A stretch of DNA of 64,000 nt, from assembly GCF_000315915.1 (NCBI RefSeq), contig NC_020190.1, forward strand, positions 620,001 to 684,000, written 5' to 3'. Made by a program: the position numbers and the translations under genes. The stretch is from Henningerozyma blattae CBS 6284 (taxonomy: Eukaryota > Ascomycota > Saccharomycetes > Saccharomycetales > Saccharomycetaceae). Positions 22,416 through 32,729 of the stretch are shown here, one piece after another. The notes under the pieces were generated by a model that was not told the DNA's origin, searched no databases, and saw nothing but the letters and a program-made list of their open reading frames with translations. Every line of letters begins with the position of its first letter. Within the stretch, counting starts at the first letter, position 1.

Positions 22416-23223
22416 ATGATGAATCCTTTTAGAATTTTAGGTATGTAAAACTTCATGGACAATTGGATCTCATAATAATAAAAAAAGCTATACAAAGACA
22501 AGTTACTAACCATTAGAAGCCAAATTGGAACATTTTGATGTCTCAATATTGCTATGTTCTCGTTAATTTCAAATAGGTGATCTTTCACATTTGGGAAGCA
22601 TTTTGATTTTGATCTATACCATTAGGTCAACAAATACAATTGAGGGTATTTCCTTTAAAACACAAGTTTTATATTCCTTGGTTTTCTTAACTAGATACTT
22701 GGACTTAGCCATGTTCAAATTTATTTCCTTCTATAATACCATTATGAAGGTTTTCTTCATTGCTTCATCCATTTATATTGTTATTCTATTACAAAAATCC
22801 AAAAAAACTAATCCAATCTCATACAAGGAAATGCTATTAACAGACAGTTTTAAGATTCAATATCTATTATTGGGAAGTTGTGGTATGGCATTTTTTTTCC
22901 ATCATTCTTTTACACCAATTGCCTTGTTATGGAGTTTTTCAATTTGGTTAGAAAGTGTAGCAATTTTGCCTCAGCTATTTATGCTAACCAAAAGCGGCAA
23001 GGCTAAATCAATTACCACTCACTATATTTTTGCTCTTGGGTTATATAGGGCATTGTATATCCCTAATTGGATTTGGAGATATATGTCTGAAAGTAGATTT
23101 GATAAGTTAGCTATTAGTGCTGGTATTATTCAAACCTTAATTTACTCAGATTTCTTTTACATTTATTATAAGAAGGTTATTAAAGGTAAAGGCTTAGCTT
23201 TACCAACATATACAAAATCATAA
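22416..23223 (+). CDS. ERD2: HDEL receptor Erd2, two exons
   Basis: Exon 1 is 22416-22440 and exon 2 is 22577-23223, with splicing within a Gly codon. The joined protein reads MMNPFRILG-DLSHLGSILIL; family members start MNPFRILGDLSHL, so the second ATG (22419) aligns best, although the first would be met first by scanning. About 220 residues follow with seven membrane segments and conserved family blocks (RTIEGISFKTQ-type loop, FKFISFYN, LPQLFMLTKSGKAKS, LYRALYIPNWIWRY, YSDFFYIYYKKV). Erd2 binds the C-terminal HDEL signal of escaped ER proteins in the Golgi and returns them via COPI vesicles. S. cerevisiae ERD2 (YBL040C) has an intron at the same place. Next to PRE7, as in S. cerevisiae. Confidence 0.96.
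22441..22576 (+). other. Spliceosomal intron of ERD2
   Basis: 136 bases: donor GTATGT at 22441, branch TACTAAC at 22504-22510, acceptor ATAG ending at 22576. All signals are perfect or near-perfect yeast consensus, and splicing restores the conserved protein start. Confidence 0.95.
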
Positions 23224-23542
23224 TATCATTCAATCAATTTAGTAAGCCGTTTTATAAATAATTTTCCTCTCACTATATAGATGTAATGAGTAAAATTTTA
23301 TCAAATAACCATTGATGAATTGAATCATCTATCGAAAATGTATATATGTATATATATCTTAAGAACATAATATTCTAATTTTATCAAGCTGAGAATATTA
23401 CTTGCCTAAATAAGTGATATTAACAATATGTAAAAGGTACATATGTACTTAATGAATAATTATATCATGAAGTTATTAGTATAATGGGAAATATGTTTAC
23501 GTCAGTATAGTTGTAATTTAGATGCAATAGTGTGTTATTTTT
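23224..23542. other. Convergent 3' region ERD2 / PRE7
   Basis: About 320 AT-rich bases with TATATGTATATATA runs near 23340-23360, likely serving 3' end formation of both genes. Nothing else seen. Confidence 0.5.
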
Positions 23543-24268
23543 TTAATCTCTCTTTAAATCAAAGTATTCTTTCCTTACACCATCTTTAGTGACAATCAGT
23601 ATTTCTAAGCCATCACCAACTTGAATATGTCTTTCAGTTGCGGAAGTAAATGCATCTCTAACTAACTTAATACATTCATCAATAGTTAGATATTTTAAAG
23701 GTCTTTTAACTTTACCATTAGATTCTGGAACATATTGATTTTTAAAATTGACTTGGTTATCTAAAAATGGCATAATTAAAGAAGCAGCGGCACCCCCAGC
23801 TCTGCATTGTTCCCTTTCGTAAGACCCAACAGGGTCAAATGAGTATACAGCACCTTTCCCCTCTTCATCTAAGCCAGCAATGATGGTATGAACATAATAA
23901 GGGAAGAATCTTTTACCGTATAATAAGTGTTGAATATTTCTAGCTGCAGATTTCATCGTTAATTTTTTATCATTATGATCAAAATGGTACCATTTGATGG
24001 AGTTTTTGAACCTTTGTACAAGAGCTTCCCCATCAGCAGCAAACCCATTAGCAGAAATAACAATATTGTCCCCACAGTCAAATACTTTGGGTTCAAAACG
24101 CGAATTAATAGAATAATCGGTAATGTTTCTAGTATCACCTGCCAATACGGCGAAATCTTCACCAGCTATACCTAAAATTGTACCACCATTATCGGAGTAA
24201 GGGTTAAATTGATGTTGAATTGGAGTATAATGGACTTCTGATGAATATTCTGACGAAATAGTAGCCAT
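23543..24268 (-). CDS. PRE7: 20S proteasome subunit beta 6
   Basis: 241 codons, identical in length to S. cerevisiae Pre7 (YBL041W). Conserved blocks include HQFNPYSDNGGTILGIAGED, VLAGDTRNITDYSINSR, NIQHLLYGKRFFPYYVHT and YEREQCRAGGAAASLIMPF. Beta 6 sits in the inner rings of the 20S core. It has a short propeptide but no active-site Thr, so it is a structural, non-catalytic subunit. A PACE element lies about 230 bases upstream of the start. Confidence 0.98.
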   Translation of the reverse strand: MATISSEYSSEVHYTPIQHQFNPYSDNGGTILGIAGEDFAVLAGDTRNITDYSINSRFEPKVFDCGDNIVISANGFAADGEALVQRFKNSIKWYHFDHNDKKLTMKSAARNIQHLLYGKRFFPYYVHTIIAGLDEEGKGAVYSFDPVGSYEREQCRAGGAAASLIMPFLDNQVNFKNQYVPESNGKVKRPLKYLTIDECIKLVRDAFTSATERHIQVGDGLEILIVTKDGVRKEYFDLKRD

Positions 24269-25583
24269 GTTATTTGAATTGCTTTGAAGTAGATTTAAAA
24301 TGTATTTTTGAAAATATGATGAAAGTCAAACTAGGTTAAACAATTTAATGCTATAGCTTGTTATTTATATCTAATTGGCTAAGTCTAAGTTCCTTAGAAG
24401 TTTGTTAAATATTTTTATTAATTGATACCCTTGAAGCTTTTCTTTTGGATCTACTAATACTGTCCTTTAATATGATGAAATAATGCTTTTCTTACTATTT
24501 GCCACCTGTGAAAAAGGGTAGCCGAAGTCACTTTGAACGAGAGAATTTAAAAATAAAATGAAAAAATACGTACAGATTAAAGAAATTAAAGGAGCTATAT
24601 TGGACTTATTTTGTTTAAATAATTTTTATTCAAAAGATTATCTAATTTTCAACTAAGTATTACTTTTAGAAAGTTAATCTAATTATTTTTAGCCTTGTTT
24701 TCGATTTGTATGTAAAACGGTATAATTACAAGCCATGGAAAGCGAAACAGATAATTTATATAATATTTTATAAATCATACAGCTAAAAAAAATGTCTTCA
24801 TAGTATAATGTCAAATTTATTATTTAGAAGTATCGTTTTTATCCTTGAACAAGAATGTTTTTATTGATATACATTGTTGAACATTTATCATATTATATTA
24901 GTTGCTCAATATGAAATTAAAAATAGTTCTAAAATTTTTATTTTTTGAGATAGAGAGGGATTGGTATATTTAGTATTTAGATATTAGAATTTTTCAAGCC
25001 TTAAAAAAATTTAATTTTCAGCCTTAGCAAGCAAATAAAATTGTGAAGAGTACAATGGAATGATGGAAAATATTTCAGTATATATAAATTTGTACTTAAA
25101 TATTGCTAATATATTTGTAACACTTGACTAATAAATCATCTATGATCTGTCTTTATCCAACTCGGGTTACGCTTTACTAGCACGGAGTTTTCTTTATAAA
25201 ATATTCTGTCAAGTTTCAAAAAAATATTAATTTCTACATAAAGAACATTAAATCTTATAGCATATACTATTTATAAAATATAAATTACCAAAAGTAAATG
25301 TTAAATATGCAAAGAAATAAATATGAATAAATAAATATGGATGAATAAAAATAATAAATAAAATAAAATGCAGGATAAAATTACAAAAAAAAAGAAAAAA
25401 AAAATGCAAAAACAAACTTATGTTAGCTTAGTCGAACTAGTATATTTAAAATGAGTGTAAAAGAATAGTAAACATAAGATCAATATTACCTATTAAATTA
25501 GGCAGTAAGAATATATCTATAAATCACAAAATGAATGCGATAATGCAAAGATTTTTTTTATTAGTTATTCTATTTCCTATTTT
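24269..25583. other. Long intergenic region upstream of PRE7
   Basis: About 1.3 kb of AT-rich DNA between PRE7 (5' side) and the stop of the first ECM13-type gene. It holds the PACE element. In S. cerevisiae FUI1 (YBL042C) lies in this position; I see no frame or clear remnant of it. Confidence 0.5.
24498..24506 (-). promoter_or_regulatory. PACE element (Rpn4 site) of PRE7
   Basis: GGTGGCAAA on the PRE7 strand, about 230 bases before its ATG. This nonamer is the canonical binding site of Rpn4, which coordinates proteasome genes in yeast. The match is exact. Confidence 0.8.
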
Positions 25584-27002
25584 TTAAAAAAATTCTACAG
25601 TTTTAATGTTCATGAAATCATTAGTTAATCGTCTCTTGTAATAGCATTGATTGTTTTTTATTGGATCTTGTAATGTGGGGAAAATACAGTTATAAACATC
25701 GAAATTCTTGTCATTTATTTTATGATCTTCTCTCTGTGTAGAATTACGCGATTTGGTACGTATATGGCTATGGTGACGTGAATTACGATGATGACTCAAG
25801 TTTCTCACAGAAACTCCACTTAAATCTTGCTCAGCAATATTCATGGTTTCCTCTTCCTCAGGGTATTCCCAAATTGTAGTGAACTTATCTCCAAGATGTT
25901 TATCTAGAAGATCGTCATCGTCATCATCCTCTGAAGTTATAGAATTGATTTCATCAATTTTATCTTTCGGTATTGCATCTTGTTCGATTATTATTTCACT
26001 AGGATTTGGAATATATGAAATATAATTCTCATTACTTGAATTATTTGATTGTCTTGTTATCTTAGTTGAGTCTTTTAAATGTGTAGTGTAGCCTAATGCG
26101 TTTATAGAAGTGTCTTCTTCACTACTATTATTGCTTGAAGAACTGCTAGAATGGTGCTTTGTGAAACTGTCGATATCACTATCACTGCTGCTGCTGTTGC
26201 TATCACTATTGTATGGAGAATTAGAAGATTGATAAGGAGTAATGAAATCTTCATCATCGAAATCTGAATCTGAATCTGAAGGAGAAGATTCCTCACCACT
26301 AGAGGTCACTTTTGAATCACTTAAATCAAATGTATTTTCAGTATTGATGGTAGAAAATTCAGGATAAGAATCTGAAGTAGAGGGGAAATATTCAGACTCA
26401 TCATCACTTGTAGAATGGAATTTATGAATGGCATTAAAAGAATCACCCTCTTCTTCATAATCATTAATAATGGATTTTGAGTTAAGACTGGCCTCACATT
26501 CAAAGGAAGAATTGATAATAATATCTTCCTCATCAGTATGATAAGGATGATGGTGATGATGTAGAGCATTAGACTTGTGTAAATCTTCAATTTGTTCCAC
26601 ATGTTGGAACCTATTATTCCCCATATATTGATTAATATCATAATCTTCATCCGAATCAATATCTTCTTCATCCGAATCTTCTTCCTGATCAATTAATGAT
26701 TGAGAAGTTTCTATCGATTGAGATTCTCTAAATCTGTCAATGTTATCCATGATTTTATCTAGGAAATTTGCATGACCTACTAGGACCCTTAGATCAAATT
26801 CTTTATATTTAGAATCTTCAGCGGCTTGAATCAATTTACTTCTAGCTTTACTTGCTAAAATAAATTGTTGGGGCATACTGAGTGTGTCATTTGTATGATA
26901 CCTTTCAGTGTTTTTATTATTTTGTGATGCTAAATTTTTGAACATAATACGTTGTGTGTTTTTATTTGGATTAATATTAGATGTTGAAGACATGTAAGAC
27001 AT
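25584..27002 (-). CDS. ECM13: Ecm13-family acidic protein, copy 1
   Basis: 472 codons. The one conserved block, at about residues 70-90, reads FDLRVLVGHANFLDKIMDNI, preceded by ILASKARSKLIQAAE. I associate this block with the Ecm13/YJR115W family of yeasts, whose function is unknown. The rest is acidic, Ser/Asp/Glu/His-rich and likely disordered, with a run of about five Asp and a Ser-rich patch; the basic tail includes HHRNSRHHSHIRTKSR. It is much longer than Ecm13 (257 residues) or YJR115W (169). Position between PRE7 (YBL041W) and COR1 (YBL045C) agrees with ECM13 (YBL043W). A second, related gene lies 3.5 kb further on. Confidence 0.75.
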   Translation of the reverse strand: MSYMSSTSNINPNKNTQRIMFKNLASQNNKNTERYHTNDTLSMPQQFILASKARSKLIQAAEDSKYKEFDLRVLVGHANFLDKIMDNIDRFRESQSIETSQSLIDQEEDSDEEDIDSDEDYDINQYMGNNRFQHVEQIEDLHKSNALHHHHHPYHTDEEDIIINSSFECEASLNSKSIINDYEEEGDSFNAIHKFHSTSDDESEYFPSTSDSYPEFSTINTENTFDLSDSKVTSSGEESSPSDSDSDFDDEDFITPYQSSNSPYNSDSNSSSSDSDIDSFTKHHSSSSSSNNSSEEDTSINALGYTTHLKDSTKITRQSNNSSNENYISYIPNPSEIIIEQDAIPKDKIDEINSITSEDDDDDDLLDKHLGDKFTTIWEYPEEEETMNIAEQDLSGVSVRNLSHHRNSRHHSHIRTKSRNSTQREDHKINDKNFDVYNCIFPTLQDPIKNNQCYYKRRLTNDFMNIKTVEFF

Positions 27003-27099
27003 TATTTAATTAGTATCACCTTTGTTAAAATAGATATCGTTAGAGAGGGTATTATAGTGATGAAAAATGGTTATGGTATCAAAATTAGTATTATAAAAT

Positions 27100-27110
27100 G
27101 GGGGGGGGGG
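27100..27110 (+). repeat. Run of 11 G
   Basis: Eleven consecutive G about 100 bases upstream of the start of ECM13 copy 1 (so C on the gene strand). This is very unusual in such AT-rich DNA. Confidence 0.9.
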
Positions 27111-28538
27111 TAGATAGTTAAAATATAGTTGCTTATACTATAACCACTGTATTTGGGATATTTATATTATTATTAATTAGGATATGTTAAAATAGGTTTG
27201 TTCTGTTGCGGGAAATGATTTATTATAAAATAAAATAATATTCCACAATATTAAAAATTTAATAAATAATATATATGTATATATGTGTTTTACTGTGTGG
27301 AGTAAGAATGTAGAGAAACGGTCAGGAGGTAAACATGATAAATATAAACACATCAATAAACAGATCCTGCAAGTTGGGGAATATTGTTTGTACTTATATA
27401 TGACCAAATATCTAAGAGCTAAAAGACAAGTTGATGGTCTAGAGCTCAAGATTCTAGCGATAAAAAATCATTAGCTAAGTAGAATATTCAATATCTCACG
27501 TTAGAAAATGATGTACAAATATGAAGAGAAAAAGATCTTTCCAAGAAAAAAATTTTTCAAAAAAAAAAGTTTAAAGGGAATAAGATTATTATGACAACAA
27601 GATGTGGGATTAGGACCGAGATGAAAGTATAGTAACACAACGGATCAACACGGTAGTATACACTTTACACAGACCACTGGCTCAAGCAAAAAAATTGTAG
27701 AAAAAAAAATCAGCATCACAAGCATTCTAGTAAGCAAAGGATGTCTGTGTGAAAAAAAGCATGTAGTAAATTTATCGGTAGTTGAGTTGGCTTTGTCAAG
27801 TCAGAGTTTTTTATCTTTATAGAGTAACGATATATTACTGATGATTAACGGATTTAGATATTAGTCATTTTAGAAACGGAAAGAGCCATAATAGTCCGGT
27901 AACAAAGGTACAGAAAAAAGAAATGCGCCATTTCATAGAGCAAAATTACGGTCAAATAATTGTTAATGCGCAGGCTATCGAAATCTTGAACAAGATTTGG
28001 ATTTCTTCAAGAAATTCGGATATCCAAAAGTATTATTCCATTGCATAATAATGAAAATTATAACGGTAGTTTTTATTATTCAGTTCTGCCATTATTTCCT
28101 ATATAAACCGAAACCGGCAAATAGTAAAGTTGAAACATCCGAACAGTGACTAAAGGCTGAGTCGTCCGCAAATAGTTAACAAATAAGAAAAAATGGAATT
28201 ATAAGTCTATTTTTTTACAAATATCTACAGACATTAAAGTTCAACGTCGGAACCGAACTGAGATCACCGAAGACCAGATCTGCCTACAAGCACAAAAAGC
28301 ACACCATCTTAAACCCTTTTAGTCTACTATATCCTCCTGAGAGCAAAGGGTTGTGTTTTGATTTCTGTATGGAGTATTCAGGAGAAAATGTTGTTGATCT
28401 CTAATGAGTAAACATGTTCGGAATTAAGCTAAAGTTTGTTCTAGAAGAATATACAAGATAAACGGCCTTAGAAGGCCGGTAGTCCGATGTGGTAAAATAT
28501 TAACAAGGTTTTACCGGAGAAGATTCCTGTGGATCTCA

Positions 28539-28576
28539 GATGAGATACGATGAGATACAAGATGAGATGAGATGAG
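28539..28576. repeat. Short imperfect GATGAGATAC-type tandem repeat
   Basis: Four or five overlapping copies of GATGAGATAC or GATGA follow each other. The surrounding 28400-28750 is richer in GC than its flanks. Origin unknown. Confidence 0.6.
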
Positions 28577-29436
28577 CTTTTAGTCGAAGAAGCAGGGGTA
28601 GAGACCATCAAATGTGGAGATCCCACTCCTCGGAGAAGCCTTAAGAGAGTGGGGGGTGACACTTTGGCTAGAATAACGGTTTACATCTTGATAAGGGAAT
28701 ATCAGTACCCCAGAACTGTAAAGATATATCACCGAACTATTTAATTTACTCCGATATGGGGTCCGGCCAAAAGGCAATTTTTTTTGTTTTCTTGGAACCC
28801 TACCGCTATTATCTTACTGTTGTTACTTATTAATAATATTAGTTTTCTACGTTTGGTATCGCAGTTCCTATATTTGGCACGTCTCGTGAATGAATGGGCA
28901 AATTGCCCAGACAAGCGCTAAAAAAAACTGAGTAGAATAGGAATATATATTCGTGTTAATTGTCATCATAGTCCGCAATCATAAGGGGATCGGATGTAGT
29001 AGGCGTACTTGAAAGCTTGTTTTAAATGTTACAAGGCCGCGTGTAATATGATGATGTGGTAAGCGGCAATAAATTTGACGCATAAAGCTTAAAATTTATG
29101 TCATTTCAGATCGTTAGCATGTGTCATTTTGGACATTCTTTTAGCGCCGTTCCTCTACATAAGGTAAACAAAAATAAAATATAAATTATTTTTAAAGTTA
29201 GCAAGAAATGGATATATGATATCATTTTATGATACTTTGTGGAAAAGTATAGTGTTGTTGAGGTAAATTTTTACTGTATAGCTTATTACCGTCTTTTCGG
29301 ACATTCTCGGATGACAAGGGAGCCAGAAACAAAAGATCTATATCTTTTGAGTTCAATAAGAATGCTAGTTGTTCTTGGCAAATGTGTTTGAAGTAATCCT
29401 ATTATAATCAATACGCAAGCCTATTTGGTTTCATAT

Positions 29437-29476
29437 ATGTAAAGATGTAAAGATGTAAAGATGTAAAGATGTAAAA
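29437..29476. repeat. Tandem repeat ATGTAAAG, five units
   Basis: Four exact copies of the 8-base unit ATGTAAAG and a fifth with the last base changed. No coding role visible. Confidence 0.9.
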
Positions 29477-29624
29477 GTTATATTGATTGTATATAGGTTT
29501 AGGACAATAAAGCATTCAAATAATTTAAATATCTCATTTCCAATGATGGTACAGTTCAGTAGATGTATGTAAACAACAATTTAAAAGAAACATTAAACTA
29601 TTATTATAAATAAACATTGCAACA

Positions 29625-29983
29625 GGGGGGGGAAGGGGAATAAAGGAAGGAATGAAGTAAAAGTGTAGTAAAATTAATGTAATTGGTTTGGTTATACAGA
29701 AACGAATATAAGCCGGTAGATATGGTATCTTGTAAGAGAGTATGAAGGGGGAGGGGTAAGTAATAAATAAGAAAAATATCATGCATGTAAAAATTAAGAA
29801 GTTTGTGTGTGAATATGTGTAGAGAATTTGAATATTAAATTAAGCATACCAGATGATAAAAATGGTAAGAAAAGATAAGAGATTAAAAAATTGTCATTAT
29901 TATAATAAAAGTTTAATTTTTTTTTTTTTGCTTTTTTTATTATTATGTTTATTGTCCACAGGTATGCAAGAGGGGGGGGGGGG
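29625..29983 (+). repeat. Cluster of G runs
   Basis: G8-AA-G4 at 29625-29638, G5-A-G4 near 29747-29756 and G12 at 29972-29983. All lie on the plus strand, just past the 3' end of ECM13 copy 2. Confidence 0.85.
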
Positions 29984-30015
29984 CAGGGAGAGTAAACAGA
30001 TTTGCAAAGATAAAT

Positions 30016-30510
30016 TTATTTTTCATCTGCAGTTTCATATAAACACCCTAATTTACTACCAAAGTAACGACGATTTATTGATAAATTGTTAAACATGTTT
30101 TGGTTGTGAATGCTATAGTACGGAGAATCCATGTATCTTGCCAAATTGACTTGCGACCTCTTTGAGGTTCTTATTTGTACGTTGTGAGGATGATAATGGA
30201 ATCTATGCTTTCTATTGTTACGATGAGAATCGTGCCTATACTTGTAGGCGTTGAACGACTCGAATAACTCAGGGAGTTTATCTTTACTTTCCTCTTCATC
30301 TGAAAAGGAGGAAGGGGATGTAGACGGAGTAGTGAAGGAGTTGAGTGCATTCTGATGGTTGTAATTAGCTTCTTCTTCTTCTTCTTCTTCTTCTTCTTCT
30401 TCTTCTTCTTCTTCCTCATCATCATCTTCAATAGGTATCGAAGTGATTTGGAACTTACCAATTATATCATTTGTATCAATGACTTGAGTCACTGCATTAT
30501 TATTTTTCTT
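30016..30510 (-). pseudogene. Open frame-shifted tail of ECM13 copy 2
   Basis: An open minus-strand frame with no ATG at its head begins right after a TGA (30513-30511), eight bases beyond the stop of the frame at 30519-31199. It encodes an acidic part with a run of about 15 Glu (GAA repeats, 30370-30415) and a basic tail with HRNNRKH and IRTSKR, which resembles the tail of copy 1 (HRNSRHH, IRTKSR). The simplest reading is that it was once the 3' part of the gene and lost its frame. A sequencing error, an intron or a separate small gene are alternatives. Confidence 0.5.
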
Positions 30511-30518
30511 TCACTTTT

Positions 30519-31199
30519 TTAGTCATTAAATCTTGCATAAGTATAATTTTCTTCATCTAAATGATCTTCATGTCTGATTCCAGAGCTGTAGATTGTTTGG
30601 CGATCGATACCCATGCTTAGTGCAGTAAAGAGTAATGGTTGACCATGGTGATGATTCAAATATTCTTCATCACTTTCCTCATTGACTACTAACTCTTCGA
30701 CGTTCATATCATCATCTTCCTCATCATTATCTGATCCATTAATGGGGGAAGTGAGAAGATTTTCTTCATCCTCACTATCTGTAGAATTAAAATCGTAATC
30801 CCCGGAACTGCATTCCAAAGTTTTATTTATTTGAATTTCAATCAAATCTTCAATTTCATTTTTCCTTTGATTTAAATTATCTATAGTGTCCATGATCTTA
30901 TCCAACATATTAGCATGACCTACTAATTTTCTTAGATTGAAATCCTTTTTATAATTATTTATATTGGAGGATTCGACTAATTTTTTTCTTGATAAGTTGG
31001 ATAATTGGAAATAATCATCCAAACTTTTGTTGATAACTATCTTTTCCCTTTCCAAAAGACTATTTGTGGTCTCTATTATAGTAGAGGAAGTAGAGGTTTC
31101 ACTATGAGCTGTGGTAGTAGTAGTGATAATCTCTAGCGAACCCGGATTAGCTATCGACCGGATCAGATCCGGTCTAGTAGGTGAAATGATAGTAGTCAT
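30519..31199 (-). CDS. Ecm13-family protein, copy 2 (shorter or truncated)
   Basis: 226 codons ending in TAA at 30521-30519. The conserved block is at about residues 86-107: DFNLRKLVGHANMLDKIMDT, nearly the same as in copy 1, preceded by SRKKLVESS. The rest is Thr/Ser-rich at the N-terminus and acidic after the block. It is about the size of S. cerevisiae Ecm13/YJR115W proteins, so it may work as it stands. However, similarity to the copy 1 tail resumes in another frame just downstream, which suggests that the gene was longer. Both copies lie on the minus strand, so a local tandem duplication is likely. Confidence 0.65.
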   Translation of the reverse strand: MTTIISPTRPDLIRSIANPGSLEIITTTTTAHSETSTSSTIIETTNSLLEREKIVINKSLDDYFQLSNLSRKKLVESSNINNYKKDFNLRKLVGHANMLDKIMDTIDNLNQRKNEIEDLIEIQINKTLECSSGDYDFNSTDSEDEENLLTSPINGSDNDEEDDDMNVEELVVNEESDEEYLNHHHGQPLLFTALSMGIDRQTIYSSGIRHEDHLDEENYTYARFND

Positions 31200-32049
31200 A
31201 TATTGCGAAATGGATATGTAAGCGTTCGATATATGAGATGGGACAGAAAAAGAGGGGAGTGGAATATATGTGAGTGCAAAAAATGCGTATCTATATGTGT
31301 GTATTTATATAGAGTTGTGTGTGTGTGTGTGATAAAAGTTTATCCAAATTTCAAATTAAGGTAGAATGAGAAAAATGGAAGACTCACTTGCTAAATCATG
31401 TTGGAAATATGTTTATGAAGGGTCAAGTAAATTTATTGAGTGCATATCGAAATATTAATTATTTTTTTTTTCAATATTTCTTACAATACGCTATTATTTT
31501 TTTTTTGGATTTTTCATATAGTATTCATTAGTGAATATTGCATTAAAAGAACGAAAAAAAGGTACACTTGCCTATTTTAATTATCAAATTAATCATCATA
31601 CAAACAAAAATACGAAAAGAAAAGAGACAAAAAAATATAATAGAATAAGAGATAAACAAATAAAGTATACACGTCGTTATTTTTAGTTTATAGTTTGGTT
31701 ATGGAATGAATAATGAATGGTGGCCAATGTAAGGCAAGATGTCGGTGTGTGTATAACAAGTGCATAATCCAATATAGTAATTATAATTAATCACAGTCAA
31801 ATATTAGCAAGTATTAGCAAGTACTGAAAAAATATTAAAACACGAGACCAAAAAGAAATTAAATCCGGACCACAAAAACCGGAATTGGAAAGTGGGAATT
31901 AGAAATGGAAAACGATATTGAAATGGATATTCTAATGAATATAGATATTTGATATGAATATGGATATAATATCTGTATATTGAAATCGGAATAAAAATCA
32001 ACTCGAATTGAATCGAATCTAACAGAATCTAATTGGATAGATATGCAGG

Positions 32050-32660
32050 AGACTTAGTGCACCCACAGATACCCGTGCACAACGTGTATTGCCACACAAG
32101 GATACGTCTTTAGGTAAGCATACACAGGCACTTTATCAGAGTTTGCCAAGCTTCCGGTGCCTGTCGGAGATTCCTTGCTGCGATGACTACTGTGTCGATG
32201 TTCCGGAACCAGAGAAACATCCGCAATGGTGTAAGGGGAAGGGCCCACAGGCATGGCTGCTGGAATTGGAAGTATTATCACCTGTTTAAGACCGTGCCTG
32301 TATTTCCCTCGTACAGAACACTTCTCAAGAATCTCCCAAAAGGAAAAACCACGCCATTAAAAAGGCTGTAGCCCCGTCCACGGAGATTGGCCGGATAAAC
32401 TTCCGTGCTGCGCCTACGTAGTGCTCGGTAGAATAACGCAGCACGAAGTGCGGGTGGGGCTAGACCGGATCTGGCTATTTAGATGCCAAAACAGGAATCA
32501 GGAACGCGAGGCACGGCGTGGAGAACACGGCGCAGCACAGAGACCCGCACTGAGCAGGCGCAGCTAACAGGGCACAAGGGGTTTCTACATTGGAAAAAGA
32601 CACTGAGGGGTAATTTGTGCTGCGGTGTGTTCTGTGTGAGTCACATCAGGAGGCAGAGAA
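32050..32660. other. GC-rich island without a gene
   Basis: Counting three 60-base lines by hand (32341, 32401, 32461) gives 52%, 62% and 53% G+C, while the flanks are around 30%. It contains CGG/CCG words (for example CCGTCCACGG at about 32374-32383) and AGGGG words. A 115-codon frame starting in it (32483-32830) is Arg/Lys-rich and unlike a natural protein. It may be a regulatory block for copy 2, a remnant of foreign or mobile DNA, or something else. Confidence 0.6.
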
Positions 32661-32729
32661 AAGCATGTATAAAGTTCAGACACAAACGTAATGCATTAGT
32701 GATCCATTTTCCGATTGGGAAATATCTAC

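Larger units (their letters stand above)
27003..30015. other. Gene-poor 3 kb between the two ECM13-type genes
   Basis: No convincing gene. It contains an 11-G run (27100-27110), a segment around 28000-28800 of higher GC with GATGAG repeats, an ATGTAAAG tandem repeat (29437-29476) and further G runs (29625-29640, 29747-29756, 29972-29983). It must include the promoter of copy 1 and the 3' end of copy 2. I looked for retrotransposon long terminal repeats and tRNA genes and could support none. Confidence 0.55.

Noticed and set aside
26102..26692. Two minus-strand frames rich in Ile and Met inside ECM13 copy 1
   Set aside because: They are other-frame translations of the Asp/Ser codon repeats of the real gene.
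28235..28300. B-box-like AGTTCGGTTCCG on the minus strand
   Set aside because: The flanking bases do not pair as a T stem and no A box lies at the right distance.
30171..30461. Frame with about 15 Lys in a row
   Set aside because: Out-of-frame reading of the GAA repeat in the ECM13 copy 2 tail.
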